Source: Ananas comosus
Lineage: Eukaryota; Streptophyta; Magnoliopsida; Poales; Bromeliaceae
Length of the DNA: 64,000 bases
Assembly (NCBI RefSeq): GCF_001540865.1
Contig: NC_033636.1
Location: forward strand, 5,690,050-5,754,049
Direction of reading: 5' to 3'
The notes under the pieces are model-generated. The model had not been told where the DNA came from. It did not search any database and saw nothing but the letters and a program-made list of their open reading frames with translations. A program made the position numbers and the translations under genes. Shown one piece after another: positions 32,100 to 43,553 of this stretch. Position 1 is the first letter of the stretch, and each line of letters begins with the position of its first letter.

Positions 32100-34203
32100 G
32101 AAAAGGGGTGCATCTAGACCACTCTTGGTCCTCTACTTCCCGACGTATGCCCTTGCCACGGTCATGAGCCTCGCCAGCAATGCTAGAATCTAAAAAATGA
32201 AAAATCACATGAGGTGAGAACTACAGATAGTTTTCAATGAATGCAACCACCGAGACGGTGCTCTCGATCCAAAAAAAGGCACTAGTAGATAGTTGCAATA
32301 AATAACATTTACTTCTACCAGTGAAATGCATAAATTGAAATAAAGCTACAATGCCTCATTATTATTCACAATATGCCACCAGTCACCACTTTACTCGATG
32401 TATCTTATGCCCCTAACTGGTTCATGCTTTTCAATTACACTTTTCCTTCTATATACTAGCTAGGTAGTTTGATTTCCTTTCTTATCACATCTCATGGATA
32501 GTTGATTGCTCACACACCTCTTCCAATTGGTAGTTTAGTAGGGTCATTGTCTCCCCAACTCCCCCAATAATTCCTTATAGGGAGTCGATTGCTTGCACCT
32601 CTCCTTTTCCATTTGACACTTCCGGAAGGTCAACTATTTTACCGTTACACTCTAAGTTCAAGACTCTAGGATTAATACTCATGGTTCAATCTACACAACT
32701 TGTTCTCTCGTTCTTGTCTTACTTAGAGCTCTTTTGTCTTCATGTTACCTCGGGTTTTGACCTAGCTTTAGATGTTATACGTGTTTAATTTATTTTTCTG
32801 GGTTCTCTTCAATATACATGCAAATGTCTAATATTTCATCTTCATACAAGAGGGATCAAACCCCATTTTTACTAGCATGCACTAAAATCCATTTAGTTTC
32901 ATAATAACTATAAAATATGCTAATAAATCCAAGAAAATGATGGACAAAGGGGAGATCAAAGCTTTTAGGTGATATGCTAATAAAGCCTGCTATCATGCCT
33001 CTACTGTATCATCTGTGTCAACTATTATCTCTACATGCATCAAGTTATATGAATATATGTTGACTATTCAACATGCACTTAACCCGACTAAATAAGGTCC
33101 ATTCAAGCTTGAGCCTTACCTCGTGGGACGTCGATCAATCACACACAAACCCACGTCGGCGCTCAACAACTAGGCGAAACAAATAATCGCATCCTCGTTA
33201 GGCTATATCTCTGGAGGGCCACGATTTGTAGGATTTGACTCTCATAAGCTAAAGTGCTCATTGAGCGCTCGTTGTGTTCATTTTGGTTTCTTGCAACCTA
33301 TAAGCACATATCCCTACATATTAAGTCACATTTGAACACAATTAAAGGCTTTCAAGCTACATTAGCATTTTGTGGAACACCTTGTGTGCGCTATTATGAA
33401 TCAAGCTCTATATGTCTAATTGCCTTGTCCAACTAATGTCTCACTACAGTACCATGCTCCCAAAATATGTTTTAGTCAAGAAACATAAATAATAACATTT
33501 AAAAGCCATGCATGTATAAAAAGTCCAACTCCAATCGCTAGATTTTTTTTTACTTATATTCAAAAATCATCATTTAATAAGAAATCTCTACTTTGACTAG
33601 GTTCATCTCATACAACTTAGAATAGATACCTTGTTAGGAACACAAAAGAGAAGATATAGGAGGAGATCACATGTTTCGAAGATTTAAACCCATCGATTTT
33701 TTTAGAGAAAACTGTCGCCAACTCAATCGGAGTTGTCGAGTCTACCAAACAACGACCCTACAAGAAGGTTCCTAACCCATCAATACCGTTTAAAAGCTCC
33801 AATTAGAAGACTCTCAAATCTAAACCGTAAAAATCACAATTATTCAAATTTTTCTAAAGCCACCGAAATCACACTATTTAAAGTGTATGGATAAAAGAGC
33901 TCACCTCTTCCAAGCTCTGTTTCCTAGACTAAGCCTTTTGAACCTATGGTTGGATTCTCCAAGAACTATTACTCCTCTTATCTTGCTCCAGCTCCAAGCT
34001 TGGTTGGGATTGAGCCTTCAAAGTGAGGCTTTGAAGAAGATCAAATAGTGGAGACGGAATGAGAGATAAAGGTGGGAGAGAGGGAGAAAGGGAGAGAGTT
34101 CTTTCTTGTTCAAGAGATATGAGGGTGCGAGAGTGAGAGAGTGATATAAATAGAGGCAACAAGAGGCTCTACTCAACATAGCCTGCATATAGGTGAGTAT
34201 TAT
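32100..34203 (-). mobile_element. Old degraded LTR-like region, family B related
   Basis: Blocks in the same order as LTR B: a GACGTATGCCCTTGCCACGGTC segment, GAGGTGAGAACTACAGATAGTT, and a purine-rich tract with GAGAGAGGGAGAAAGGGAGAG near 34070. The LTR D start follows at 34204. The similarity is weak and borders could not be fixed. No coding domain is evident. Confidence 0.45.
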
Positions 34204-34617
34204 TGTCACGCCCCGCCTCGAGACCGCTACCAATTTGGTCCGGTTCGGGCGCGCCGGACGGACGCCGAACGGACAGCATCTCCCCTGTCCGCCCAAGGCT
34301 CAACACAGGATCATGTACAAAGAATTTGCCCAGGGATAATTCAATACATACACAATCCAACAAGGAGAGAAGCACAAAGAGTGCAATACAACAAGAGCAA
34401 GTAACATAAGTATACATACAAGTGCATAAGGAGAGATACATCTAGCTATTACATCACATTCCACTTTTACATCTTTGATTACATTTACATTTTCATCATC
34501 ACCCAAAATGAATACATAATCATCTCACATATATATAATGCTAGCTATCCAAAATACATCATGTCATCTATAACCATGCACACGAGGGTGCTCTAGTACA
34601 ATAGGAAAGCTCTACTA
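34204..34617 (-). mobile_element. LTR D fragment, family B, left part
   Basis: It starts TGTCACGCCCCGCCTCGAG and follows LTR B (7360) through TTTGGTCCGGTTCGGGCGCG, CGGACAG..CTCCCCTGTCCGCCC and AAGGCTCAA. It stops at the single N at 34618. The last 175 bp recurs after the next N, at 35375. Confidence 0.75.
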
Positions 34618-34618
34618 N

Positions 34619-35298
34619 TCAACTTATCATATTAACTTGCCTATTTTACTATTTTTTCCATTTAGATTGCCGTCTTTTGAACTATCGTGGTTTACGAGAC
34701 ACGATAGTTATCATAGAGTCGGCCTGAGAGAGAGAGAGATATATATATATCTCTCTCTCTCTTAATACAATGATATGATAGTTATCATACTTCAGGAATC
34801 ATGATAATTAAAAAGCCGGCAACCTACTTTTCTACACGCCAATCCTACTATCGCAAAGGTATCCCAACTCACCCACCAACCAAATTATCATATTAGATTG
34901 CCCACCTTATACTATTAAACCAACCACCCACTCAACCCTATGGAAACGCTATCATCCTAACCGCACATCTTTTCATCCAACGGCCGAAAAATTAATAGTA
35001 CTAAGGACTTCATACTATTGATAGTATAGTAACATAATTCTCTCTCTCTCTATATATATATAGAGAGAGAGAGAGTCCGGCTGAGATACTATTGATAGCA
35101 CAGAGCATTTGGTGCTATCAAGTTTTCTGCCGTTAGATTTACCTTTTTTATCATTTTATCCGTTCAATTATACTATTCAACTAACCACCCACTCAACCCT
35201 AGGGGACTCACATCATCCTAACCGCATATCTTTTAATCCAAGGGCAGAAAACTTAATAGCACTAAGTCATTGATGCTGTTAATAGTATTCCAGCCTAG

Positions 35299-35372
<74 letters not shown>

Positions 35373-35373
35373 T
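34619..35373. other. Block between two Ns, duplicate of the MITE 3/4 region
   Basis: A 755 bp block bounded by single Ns. From about 34905 it repeats 29045-29440: the end of MITE 3 and all of MITE 4, with the same intervening TCTCTATATATA..GAGAGAG spacer. Differences are mostly one-base indels. The block splits LTR D, whose flanks are themselves duplicated. It ends in a TA tract of about 60 bp (35302-35364). It most likely reflects mis-assembly through microsatellites. Confidence 0.75.
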
Positions 35374-35374
35374 N

Positions 35375-35608
35375 TAGCTATTACATCACATTCCACTTTT
35401 ACATCTTTGATTACATTTACATTTTCATCATCACCCAAAATGAATACATAATCATCTCACATATATATAATGCTAGCTATCCAAAATACATCATGTCATC
35501 TATAACCATGCACACGAGGGTGTTCTAGTACAATAGGAAAGGTTTACTAGCTAGCTAGGGCGCTACGCCCTTACCGCGATCACCTGCCGGTCCGCTCTCG
35601 TGTGTACC
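35375..35608 (-). mobile_element. LTR D fragment, continuation
   Basis: 35375-35549 repeats 34443-34617 with minor changes. It then continues with CTAGGGCGCTACGCCCTTACCGCGATCACC, equivalent to GGGCGCTACGCCCTTGCCGCGATCCTCACC in LTR B (7786-7815). It breaks off near 35608 into a different element. Confidence 0.65.
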
Positions 35609-36200
35609 TGTTAAACCAATACGGCGCGGACAGTTGGCACACTGAGTTCATATACATATTCAGGATTCGAAGCTCTGGATCGGGAGCACGGAAAATGCGC
35701 CAGGAGATATGAGCCGCGTCTGTTCGAAAAACGGGATAACCGCAAGTGGTTATGGGCGGTTCCCAACAGCAGTTCCAATCGGCCGAACGTGGTCCTTCAA
35801 ATCCGGAGAAGATGGCCGATCGTGCAATAACTAAACACAAGGGGAAAGTATATAAATAAGCCTGTAGTACCCTGAAAAGGGGTCTCCGCCCCTTCGCACA
35901 AAAGACCACCTTTATTTTCCCTGCATTTTTTCGCTTCTGCCTAGGAGTAGTTTTATACCTTAGCTTCCCTGGAGTCTGTCTGCCCTCCGGGCATCACTTC
36001 ATTGTAAACACCTTGGAGTCTGTCTGCCCTCGGGGCATCACTCCCTTGTACACCTTGGAGTCTGTCTACCCTCCGGGCATCACTCCCTTCCTATTAATAG
36101 AAAGTCTTTTTCGGCTCCTCAGGCCGACCAGATCTCGTTTTGTCCTAGCTATTCGGCTCATCTCTCAGCCGAAATATAGGCCCCACCTGTTCATTCGGCT
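35609..36200 (+). mobile_element. Probable LTR of a Tat-like gypsy element
   Basis: It starts near TGTTAAACCAATACGG. It has a promoter-like TATATAAATAAGCC at about 35849-35862 and three imperfect tandem units, each containing GGAGTCTGTCTGCCCTCCGG and GCATCAC, at about 35967-36093. Borders are approximate. It precedes the gag gene by the distance expected of a leader. Confidence 0.5.
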
Positions 36201-36433
36201 CATCTTGCCGGAGTGAATTTACTAAGGAGGTTTTTTGGACCCGACCGATTTGATCCCTCATCGGTCAAATCGCTTGATCCGTTGTGGGCGCAAATTTCGA
36301 GGGTCACTTCAGCAGCCAATTTCCACCCCGACATACTTCTCGAGGAGGGTCAAGGCACCAGGAAATTTGGCTATCAACAAAGTTTTGGCACGCCCGGTGG
36401 GAACGCACATTTGAGGTAAATTTGAATTTGATT

Positions 36434-37475
36434 ATGGCTGATGACAACGCCATGAATCTCCGTAATAGGGCCGTTCCTAGAAATTCTGGGAGCGAACAGC
36501 CCGGTAATTCGGAGAACGCTGTGGAGCGTCAAGCAGTTTTACCGACGGAGGGTGAAACTAGTGGTCAATCTGGCCAACAGGAGCCTAGTTTGACCCAAGC
36601 ACTTGGCCAGATGACTAGGGTCCTACAGACTATGGACCAAAATAGTCATGCAAGTACCGCAAGATTGGACGCTGTTTTGGCCGCCATCACGGCCTCTAAT
36701 GAAAACATAGCCCGAATAGGGCAATTGTTAGCTCGAAACGAACAGCCGATAGCAGGCCTTCAAGTGCCTGTGGTAACACCAGTATTACAGAATCCAGTGA
36801 CACCGGTAGGTGGCCAGCCCCAATACCAGGGGGCACCATATCAAGCGGTTTATAGACCGGCTGTCAGTAATGCCGGTCAACAGCCAGAAATAGCTTGGGG
36901 CTTACCTCCACCCCCTCCAATTGCAGCTTACCAGCCTCAAAATGTAGAGGTTAGGGGGCAGCTCCCGAATGCACAAGGGGTTAATCCCCTAAGGCAAAAT
37001 ATTGGGATTCAACAACCATTGAACCAGTACCAGCGCAAGCCCCCTTGCCGGGGATTAATAATGAAATATATGCGCAAATAGAAGAAGCGATCCGAAACAC
37101 TTTCGGAGTAGGCACAATTCCGGCAATGCGGCCTGTTTTTAGATCGCCTTACCCTGTTAATATAGATGTGGAACACCCATATCCGGCAAATTGGAAGATG
37201 CCGAAATTTGACAAATTTTCTGGAGATGAGACCGAAAATACGGTCGAACATGTCGCTCGATTTACAGCCCAATGCCACGAAGCTGCGGCAGATCCTTTTT
37301 TGAAATTAAGATTATTTAATACTTCATTGACCAAGACAGCTTTCACTTGGTATACGAGTTTACCTGCTAATTCCGTCTGAGACTGGGACGAATTAGAAGG
37401 TAAGTTTCATGAGCAATTTTATAGAACTGAGCCTGAGTTGTCAGTTGCAGACTTGGCTCAATTTAGACAAAAAAC
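36434..37475 (+). pseudogene. Broken Ty3/gypsy gag (Tat-like)
   Basis: Gag polyprotein of a gypsy retrotransposon, which would build the cytoplasmic particle. The leader just before it contains TTGGCACGCCCGGTGGGA, typical of plant gypsy elements before gag. ATG at 36434 opens a Gln/Pro/Asn-rich N-terminus (GQMTRVLQTMDQNSHAS, QPQNVEVRGQLP). Near 37040 the frame shifts, and a second frame carries INNEIYAQIEEAIRNTFG, WKMPKFDKFSGDE and the retrotrans_gag core (FNTSLTKTAFTWYTSLPANS), then a TGA at 37378-37380. Reading through gives DWDELEGKFHEQFYRTEPEL up to the gap. Two lesions make it inactive as sequenced; the rest would lie in or beyond the N run. Confidence 0.8.
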
Positions 37476-37575
37476 NNNNNNNNNNNNNNNNNNNNNNNNN
37501 NNNNNNNNNNNNNNNNNNNNNNNNNNNNNNNNNNNNNNNNNNNNNNNNNNNNNNNNNNNNNNNNNNNNNNNNNNN
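37476..37575. other. Assembly gap of 100 N
   Basis: A run of exactly 100 N, a conventional scaffold gap of unknown true length. The gag sequence enters it from the left. The right side (37576-37656) is not recognisably the same element. Confidence 0.98.
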
Positions 37576-37673
37576 AACGAGTTATTATTGCTAGTGGGCT
37601 GGGTCGTTACACCGGGTCAAAGGTCGGGGAATTTCGGCTCCAACACACACCAATGGATCTCTTCAACAAAGTC

Positions 37674-37835
37674 TTTTTTTTTTTTGAGAGAGAGAGAGAT
37701 AGGTAGCACGCTACTCGCTTCGTTTATTTCATTCAGAAATAAACTTAGCTGAAAATATGAATTAACTAGGATTTGAACTTGGGTCTCGGGTACCAACCAC
37801 CAAGCCCTTTGCCACTTGCTCTAGGGACGGTCGGT
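37674..37835 (-). mobile_element. tRNA-derived SINE, copy 1, 17 bp target duplication
   Basis: Flanked by ATCTCTTCAACAAAGTC on both sides (37657-37673 and 37836-37852). The T-run at the left end is the poly-A tail of a minus-strand insertion. Read on the minus strand it has an A-box-like AGAGCAAGTGGCAAAGG, a B-box-like AAGTTCAAATCCTAG, then AGCTAAGTTTATTTC and an AACGAAGCGAGTAGCGTGC segment before CTCTCTCTC and the A-tail. Length is 162 bp. Confidence 0.9.
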
Positions 37836-37852
37836 ATCTCTTCAACAAAGTC

Positions 37853-39806
37853 AAAGTAATTAATTTGCGTGTCCTATACAATCTCACGACCAAATCTCCA
37901 ACTGCCTGACACAAAAAAAAAAAAAATAACACACAATATTTTAAATTTCGGACACCAGGAACAAATTTTAGGCATCCAAGATATCGGAGGTCATGATTCC
38001 ACTTCTGGAGAGAGAGAGAGAGAGAGAGCATACAAGGCAATAACCTTTTGAAATAAAATTCAAATTCTAAACTTGGGCGCTCAAAACATCTTTAACTTTG
38101 CCGATCGTCAAATACGATGCCCCTTATGAAAAATAAACTTCTAGCATGAAAGATTTGGTGCTATTAATAATACAGTGGCTCAATTTAATGTATAAAAAAC
38201 CAACTAAACCAACTTGCAATATGGAGAGAGCAGAGGGACTCTCTATACATTTTTACCGGTGAGAGTTAAAAAAAAAAAAGTATTTTTAGGAATAATAAAT
38301 ATATTATCAAGCACGAAATTTGGCGCATTGTCAGGTTAAAGCGGGTGCTGAGTGCGGCATTGGAGTAATTAAACTAATAATACTAGTAATTAAGAACTTA
38401 GTTTCCTGGAAAAGCAATAACGATAATGAAAAAAAAAAGAAAGATAAACTTCAATTTGTCTCCATATAATATAAATTATATTAATGTTTCTGTGGTTCAA
38501 AAAATTATATTTAATTATTCCATAATTTTATTTTTATTTTTATCTAAAAAATATCCAATCAAATAACTAATAAAGTAAAGTTTGTTGATAATTACAAAAA
38601 GATCTCAACCCTTAAATGTTTTAAAATAGATAGTGGAGATGACTTTTATTTAAGAGGGTGACTGATTTTGTTGTCTTAGGTACCATTCATTTTTTTAACG
38701 AGGGCAAAATACTTTCTCATTTATAAAGTTAGTATCAAGGACTTTTTTTATAAATTTCTATTATCATTTTCGTAATGCCCCTTTAATTATAGAACATTCC
38801 ATTCCATTTTTGAAAATTTCCATCCACATCCCATCTTCGTCCGAAACCATTTTTTCCTTTTTTTTTGTTGAGAGAGAAATCCATGTTCATTGCTTAATAA
38901 CTAATTTATACTTAAAATTTTTTAAGTGATAGATTATTTTTTCTATCTTCCTCTTCCATCTTTTTAAATTTCCTATCCATAGCATTTCATCTTCCTCCAT
39001 ACCTATGCCTTTTTTTTTTTTGGAGAGAGAAATTCATGTCCATTTTGAATTTAATTTAAAAAATAGAAGTCTTTAATTTAAATAAATAATAAAAGTTAGG
39101 TTTATAAGTACAACATAATTTACAATTTAAAATAAGTTAATATATTTGAACTTTCATGTTATTTTAATATCAAATTAACAATTTGAATTGAAATATACTA
39201 TATATTCATTTAAACATAAATTTTTTCTTTCTGAAAATTAAAATTAAAATTAAATTTGAATTTAAATGTATACAATTATAAAGTTTAAGCTCAAATTGAA
39301 TTTTAAATTCAATTTTATAAAGATTTATTATTTATCAAATTAGCCACTATCTAACTTGGTAAGTAACAAAATTAAATAAGGAAACAAATATTTGTGCAAG
39401 GTCAATCAAATTTGGTAATTAGCTTGTATTTATTTTTCAATATTACCCTTATACTATTAATCTTCAATGGTAATCTGTTGAGCAGATAATTATTATGTAA
39501 AAGTCAATTTTGTTCTTAAAATATAAATGACTAGATTTAATTGAGTCGGTGTATTGAACTCAAATAAAAAATAAACTTAAGTATAATTTTTTATGCTACA
39601 GAAGAATATAGTGAAAATAAGTTAAATCAGGACGGGCAAATTGAAGTTTATCCAGATGGAGGGCTTAAATTAACGGGGGACAGGTGGTCAAAAGATCTCC
39701 TCGGCTGCAATGCGTGCTTCTTTAGTGCTTAGAAAAAGGAGTATCCTCTTTGGAAATTGAGAAACCTACAAAGAGATTCTCGGCCTCAAAATATAGGTTA
39801 ATTAAA
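37853..39806. other. AT-rich intergenic DNA, no gene
   Basis: Contains a GA microsatellite (about 38008-38028) and a MITE remnant near 38095-38190 (GCCGATCGTCAAATACGATGCC, GGTGCTATTAATAATACAGT) that resembles the right ends of MITEs 9 and 3. The rest is AT-rich with no coherent reading frame. Confidence 0.45.
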
Positions 39807-39884
39807 GGAGAACTTTAAATACCATTCACGGGGTGTCATAATTTTTTATTTTAATATTTTATAGTTTAAAATATATTACTTTCG

Positions 39885-39930
<46 letters not shown>

Positions 39931-40211
39931 TTCGTTAATTTATTTTAGTAAATTAGTGACAAATTAAGTTAAAACTACAAGATCTTAAAGTGAAAATTCG
40001 ATAAATCATAGATATTAAAGTAAATATTCGATAAATTATAAGTGGAGGTATCTAAAATAATTTATATATGATTTAACAAAAAATTAACAAAAGTATTAAC
40101 GAAAGGAGAAAAATAAAAGCACATGATACTAAAATGATACACTTTAAACCATAGTGTATTAAAGTGAGAAAGCATATATTAAACTATAAAGATGGTATTT
40201 GAAGCTTACCC
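39807..40211. mobile_element. MITE, GGAGAACTTTAAATACCA ends
   Basis: The left end GGAGAACTTTAAATACCATT and right end GGGTAAGCTTCAAATACCAT (minus strand) form inverted repeats. The interior has TTTAGTATCATG-type phrases and a TA microsatellite (39885-39928). It belongs with the element at 43087-43447. Confidence 0.6.
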
Positions 40212-40324
40212 TTAATTAAATTAAGAAAATAAAATAAAAAATAAACTTCACTTTGTCCATGTTGTTTAGGGAATTGAGCTCATTTGCTTGACGAAGAATA
40301 GAGATTTTGTATAAATCATAGAAA

Positions 40325-40685
40325 ATTTTTTTATAAATACTTTCTTTTTTTTACTTTTTCTGTCTAATTTTAAAAATTTATATTTTACGCCCTCAATATT
40401 TTAAGTTATTGCATTTAGCCTCTTTCTGTCAGGGTATTATCACCATTCTATCCATTTCTTTTAATTTATTACAAAAATATCCTTCAAAATAATAGAAATA
40501 TATTAAAAAATTATTTTTTTTTAGTAAAAGAATAAGGGCAATTTAAACATTTTGCCCTCTCCATTAACATCATATCCTCCTGAAAACATTTCTGAAATTC
40601 TAAAGGGGAAAAAATTAAGTTTTAGAAAGTAACAAAAAAGAAAAGGTGAAAAAACGAGTATTTATAGAAATTTTTTTTGTAATTT
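40325..40685. mobile_element. Possible MITE with TATAAATACT ends
   Basis: The left end TTTTTTTATAAATACTTTC and the right end, on the minus strand, ATTTCTATAAATACTCGTTT pair, and both continue into TTTTTTTACTTTTTCTG-like runs. The low complexity of the arms lowers confidence. Confidence 0.4.
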
Positions 40686-41296
40686 AGCTTTGTATAAGAT
40701 ATATTTTATAGCGAGTATTTATTAATGAGAATCGATACTATCAGAAACTAGTTTTGATGTTACTAGAGCAGATAAATTATTGCAGCCTTAATTTTAATTT
40801 TTCTTTCTCTAGCAATATCAAGAATAGCTTTGACAATATCACTTTTCTTTATTAATAGATAAGCTTTGCAAAATGTTTTGATATACCATGAGTTAAAATA
40901 AGGACATGTTTGGTTCATGATAGGAAGGAGAATGAGAAATAAAATTAGATTGTACTAGAATGAAAAATGAAATGACGAATTATCAAAAAATATTTAATTT
41001 ATTATTAGAATGAAAATCGGAGTGTATTATTTATTGGAACAATTAGAATTTTAAGAGAGATGATCGGGTTTTAGTTAAGGAAGAGGAGAGCGATCGAGGG
41101 AAGAAAAGAAAGGTGTTTGTGAGAGAGAGCTTTGTGTGATTTACTTTAGAATAGACTAATTCAAGATTCAAAATTTGATTGGGCCATAAATAGATTGGAT
41201 TATTATTCTCACTCCAAAGTGAAATATAAATTAGAATCTGAGTTCTGTAAAACAAACAATAACTATCGAAATTACTATTTTTTTTTTTCTAATTTC
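40686..41296. other. Intergenic, no gene
   Basis: AT-rich DNA with no recognised element. The minus-strand open frame 41043-41255 has no domain and no supporting context. Confidence 0.4.
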
Positions 41297-41810
41297 CACT
41301 ACAACAGAATTAGGTTATAGGGACACATGTTTGGAACACTTTTGAGTAAGTGTCTCATTTATGCTAAAACTTAAAAACACATCTACTAATGCCTAAATAT
41401 AAAGCCAAATCCAACCAAAAATAAAAGATTACTCTACTCAACCCACCACACCCAGTCCATTTGACCCGATTACAAAAAGAAAAGAAAAAAAAAGAAAAAA
41501 TCAATTATCATCTTTTCTTCTCTCTTCACTCAATCCATTGAAATTCTAGACGAAGAGCCTTTACTGTCGTCCTCCTCCGCCACCGCAGCCAACGAGATAG
41601 AGTTTCGACGGTTGCTAAATACTTTAAATAAGTGTTGGTAAATTAGCAGCACTCTGTTAGATTATAGCGACACTCTTTAACTGTCACTATATACCTAGCG
41701 ATCCCACATATAGCAATATTTTTAAAAGTGTCGGTAATTTTAGCTAGCAGCACTTTTTTGACATGTACCTATATTTAAAAGTGTCGTTATAGACCATTTT
41801 TATTATAGTG
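41297..41810. mobile_element. Small non-autonomous CACTA element
   Basis: It starts CACTACAACAGAATTAGG and ends ATTTTTATTATAGTG, whose reverse complement is CACTATAATAAAAAT. Subterminal motifs recur at both ends: GGGACACATG, AAGTGTCTC, TAGCGACACTC, AAAGTGTCGG, AAGTGTCGTTATAG. About 514 bp with no transposase. A 3 bp target duplication is not evident (TTC left, AAT right). Confidence 0.65.
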
Positions 41811-42398
41811 AATTCGTAATCTAAGTATTTATGGTAATTGCTGGCTGAGCATCTATTTTCTGCGTGTGGTATGAATCAAAGTGTGCTTATACGCGACATC
41901 GATGAAGTTTCGGATCGGAATAATGTCGAAAACTCACATCAGAATACAATTCTTTCTAAATTCATTGAACAATTCAAGTCATGTACTTGTTTCCAGACAT
42001 GCCAAAGACAACACTCAATGTTCAACAGTAATTTAAATAAGGAATCTTTCCCTTAGTGATGCACATATATATATATTTGCCAAAGTTTTGGTTGTTAATT
42101 ACAAATTTAACAGTAGATGTTCAAAGAGTTAGCACAAAAATGCACAAGGCTAAATGCAATGTACATTCTATTGAGATTTTTTTTTTTTGTTTGTTTGCTT
42201 AAGAACTTCATAATTAAAACCACTTGACCTTCTTGTTCAGAAGCATATTAGAAATATAAGTAGGTAGGCAGTGATGCATGCAGATAAGATTCTGCATTTA
42301 GACAACTAAGAAGGGGGCTTGTCTTTGAGGGTTAAAGCATGTACTTAATCCACATGTGAAGTGCTTAATTGGTTCCATGGTGTTGCATGCATAAAACA
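41811..42398. other. Intergenic, no gene seen
   Basis: An open frame at 41838-42056 has no recognisable domain and nothing around it suggests a gene. The rest is AT-rich. Confidence 0.4.
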
Positions 42399-42412
42399 CT
42401 GCATGTGCTTTG

Positions 42413-42575
42413 TTTTTTTTTTTTTTTTTTTGAGAGAAAGGTAGCATGCTGTCCGCTTCGTTTATTTCATTTTTAGAAATAAACTTAGCTGGAAATGTGA
42501 ATCAACTAGGATTCGAATTTGAATCTCGGATACCAACCGCCAAGCCCTTTACCACTTGCTCTAGAGACGGCCGGT
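42413..42575 (-). mobile_element. tRNA-derived SINE, copy 2, 14-15 bp target duplication
   Basis: CTGCATGTGCTTTG flanks it on both sides (42399-42412 and 42576-42589). The T-run at the left is the minus-strand poly-A tail. The body matches the SINE at 37674: AGAGCAAGTGGTAAAGGGC (A-box region), AAATTCGAATCCTAG (B-box) and AGCTAAGTTTATTTCTA. Length is 163 bp. Confidence 0.92.
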
Positions 42576-42749
42576 CTGCATGTGCTTTGTTGGTTTCAAG
42601 ATGTTTCATGTATAAACACCACACAAAAAAAATGAGGCACTTATTTTTCTTACGAGCAAAATGATTAGAAGAAACAATGGGCACAATACTACAAAGAAAA
42701 ATGGGGCCCTTTTTTTTAAATGAGAAAAATAATGAGGAAACCGTGGGCT

Positions 42750-42865
42750 GGACCTAGTCGGAGGGCGGTTAGACTAATATGCTACACACTCTGTTTATTT
42801 TTTGGAAATGTACTAAGCAAAAAATATAAAGCAATTAAGGCTCGAACTTAGAATCAAGAAAAGTG
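42750..42865 (-). mobile_element. Diverged SINE copy
   Basis: ATGCTACACACTCTGTTTATT, GGAAATGTACTAAGCAAAAA and AAGGCTCGAACTTAGAATC follow the same order as the SINE at 42413 but with many changes. No target duplication found. Confidence 0.45.
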
Positions 42866-42959
42866 TGGAAAAAATTTCCCAATGACACTTTGTTGAGGAG
42901 CTTTGATCCATTGCTATGTGTCAGTTTTATATCTATCCAAGAAGAAAAAAACAAAAAAC

Positions 42960-43553
42960 TTTGGTGGGGAGCTCCTCTCGTTGAGTAGCTCCCGATCTGC
43001 TATTATGTATCAATTTTATCTCTATCTAAAAATTATAATCCTTTCCTCTAAGATTTAAAAAATTATTTTTAAGTTTTAGTATATAAAAAAGGGTAAACTT
43101 GAAATACCACTCATGTGGTTTCGCACTTTGTTACTTTAGTACGCTGTGGTTTAAAGTGTATCAAGTTAGTACCATGTGATTTCTTTTTTATCTTTTCATC
43201 AGCTCCTCTATTAATATTTCGTTAAATTATATACAAAAAATTTCAGATACCCACCTAGGTTTATCAAATATTTACTTAGTACCCTTTAGTTTTAACCTCG
43301 TCACTCATTTAACAAAGAAAATTAGTAGCATAAATAATAAAAAAAAAAAAATAAAATTATAGGATACTAAATTGATATATTTTAAACTATATGGTACTAA
43401 AGTGAGAAAGTGCGAAACCACATGAGTTGTATTTAAAGTTTTTCCCATAAAAAAACATCTAATGAACCCTTGTTTAGATATAAAACTGACGTACGATAAC
43501 AGATCGAAATATCTCTAATGAGACGTCGTTGGAGAGCTCCCCATTAAAATTTT
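42960..43553. mobile_element. MITE with GGGGAGCTC ends, containing another MITE
   Basis: The left arm TTGGTGGGGAGCTCCTCTCG...CGATCTGCTATTATGTATC and the reverse complement of 43473-43553 (AATGGGGAGCTCTCCAACGA...CGATCTGTTATCGTACGTC) pair for about 75 bp. A related unpaired arm lies just to the left at 42895-42945. The element at 43087-43447 is nested inside. Confidence 0.65.
43087..43447. mobile_element. Nested MITE with CATGTGGTTTCGCACTTT arms
   Basis: The left arm GGGTAAACTTGAAATACCAC and right arm (minus strand) GGGAAAAACTTTAAATACAAC are followed in both by CTCATGTGGTTTCGCACTTT and a GGTTTAAAGTGTATCAA-like phrase, giving arms near 85 bp. Same family as 39807-40211. Confidence 0.75.

Noticed and set aside
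36013..36216. Open frame with repeated PPGITP-like text
   Set aside because: It arises from the tandem units in the gypsy LTR or leader, not from a gene.
41838..42056. Possible small protein with several cysteines
   Set aside because: No homolog recognised, no splice or promoter context, surrounded by transposons.
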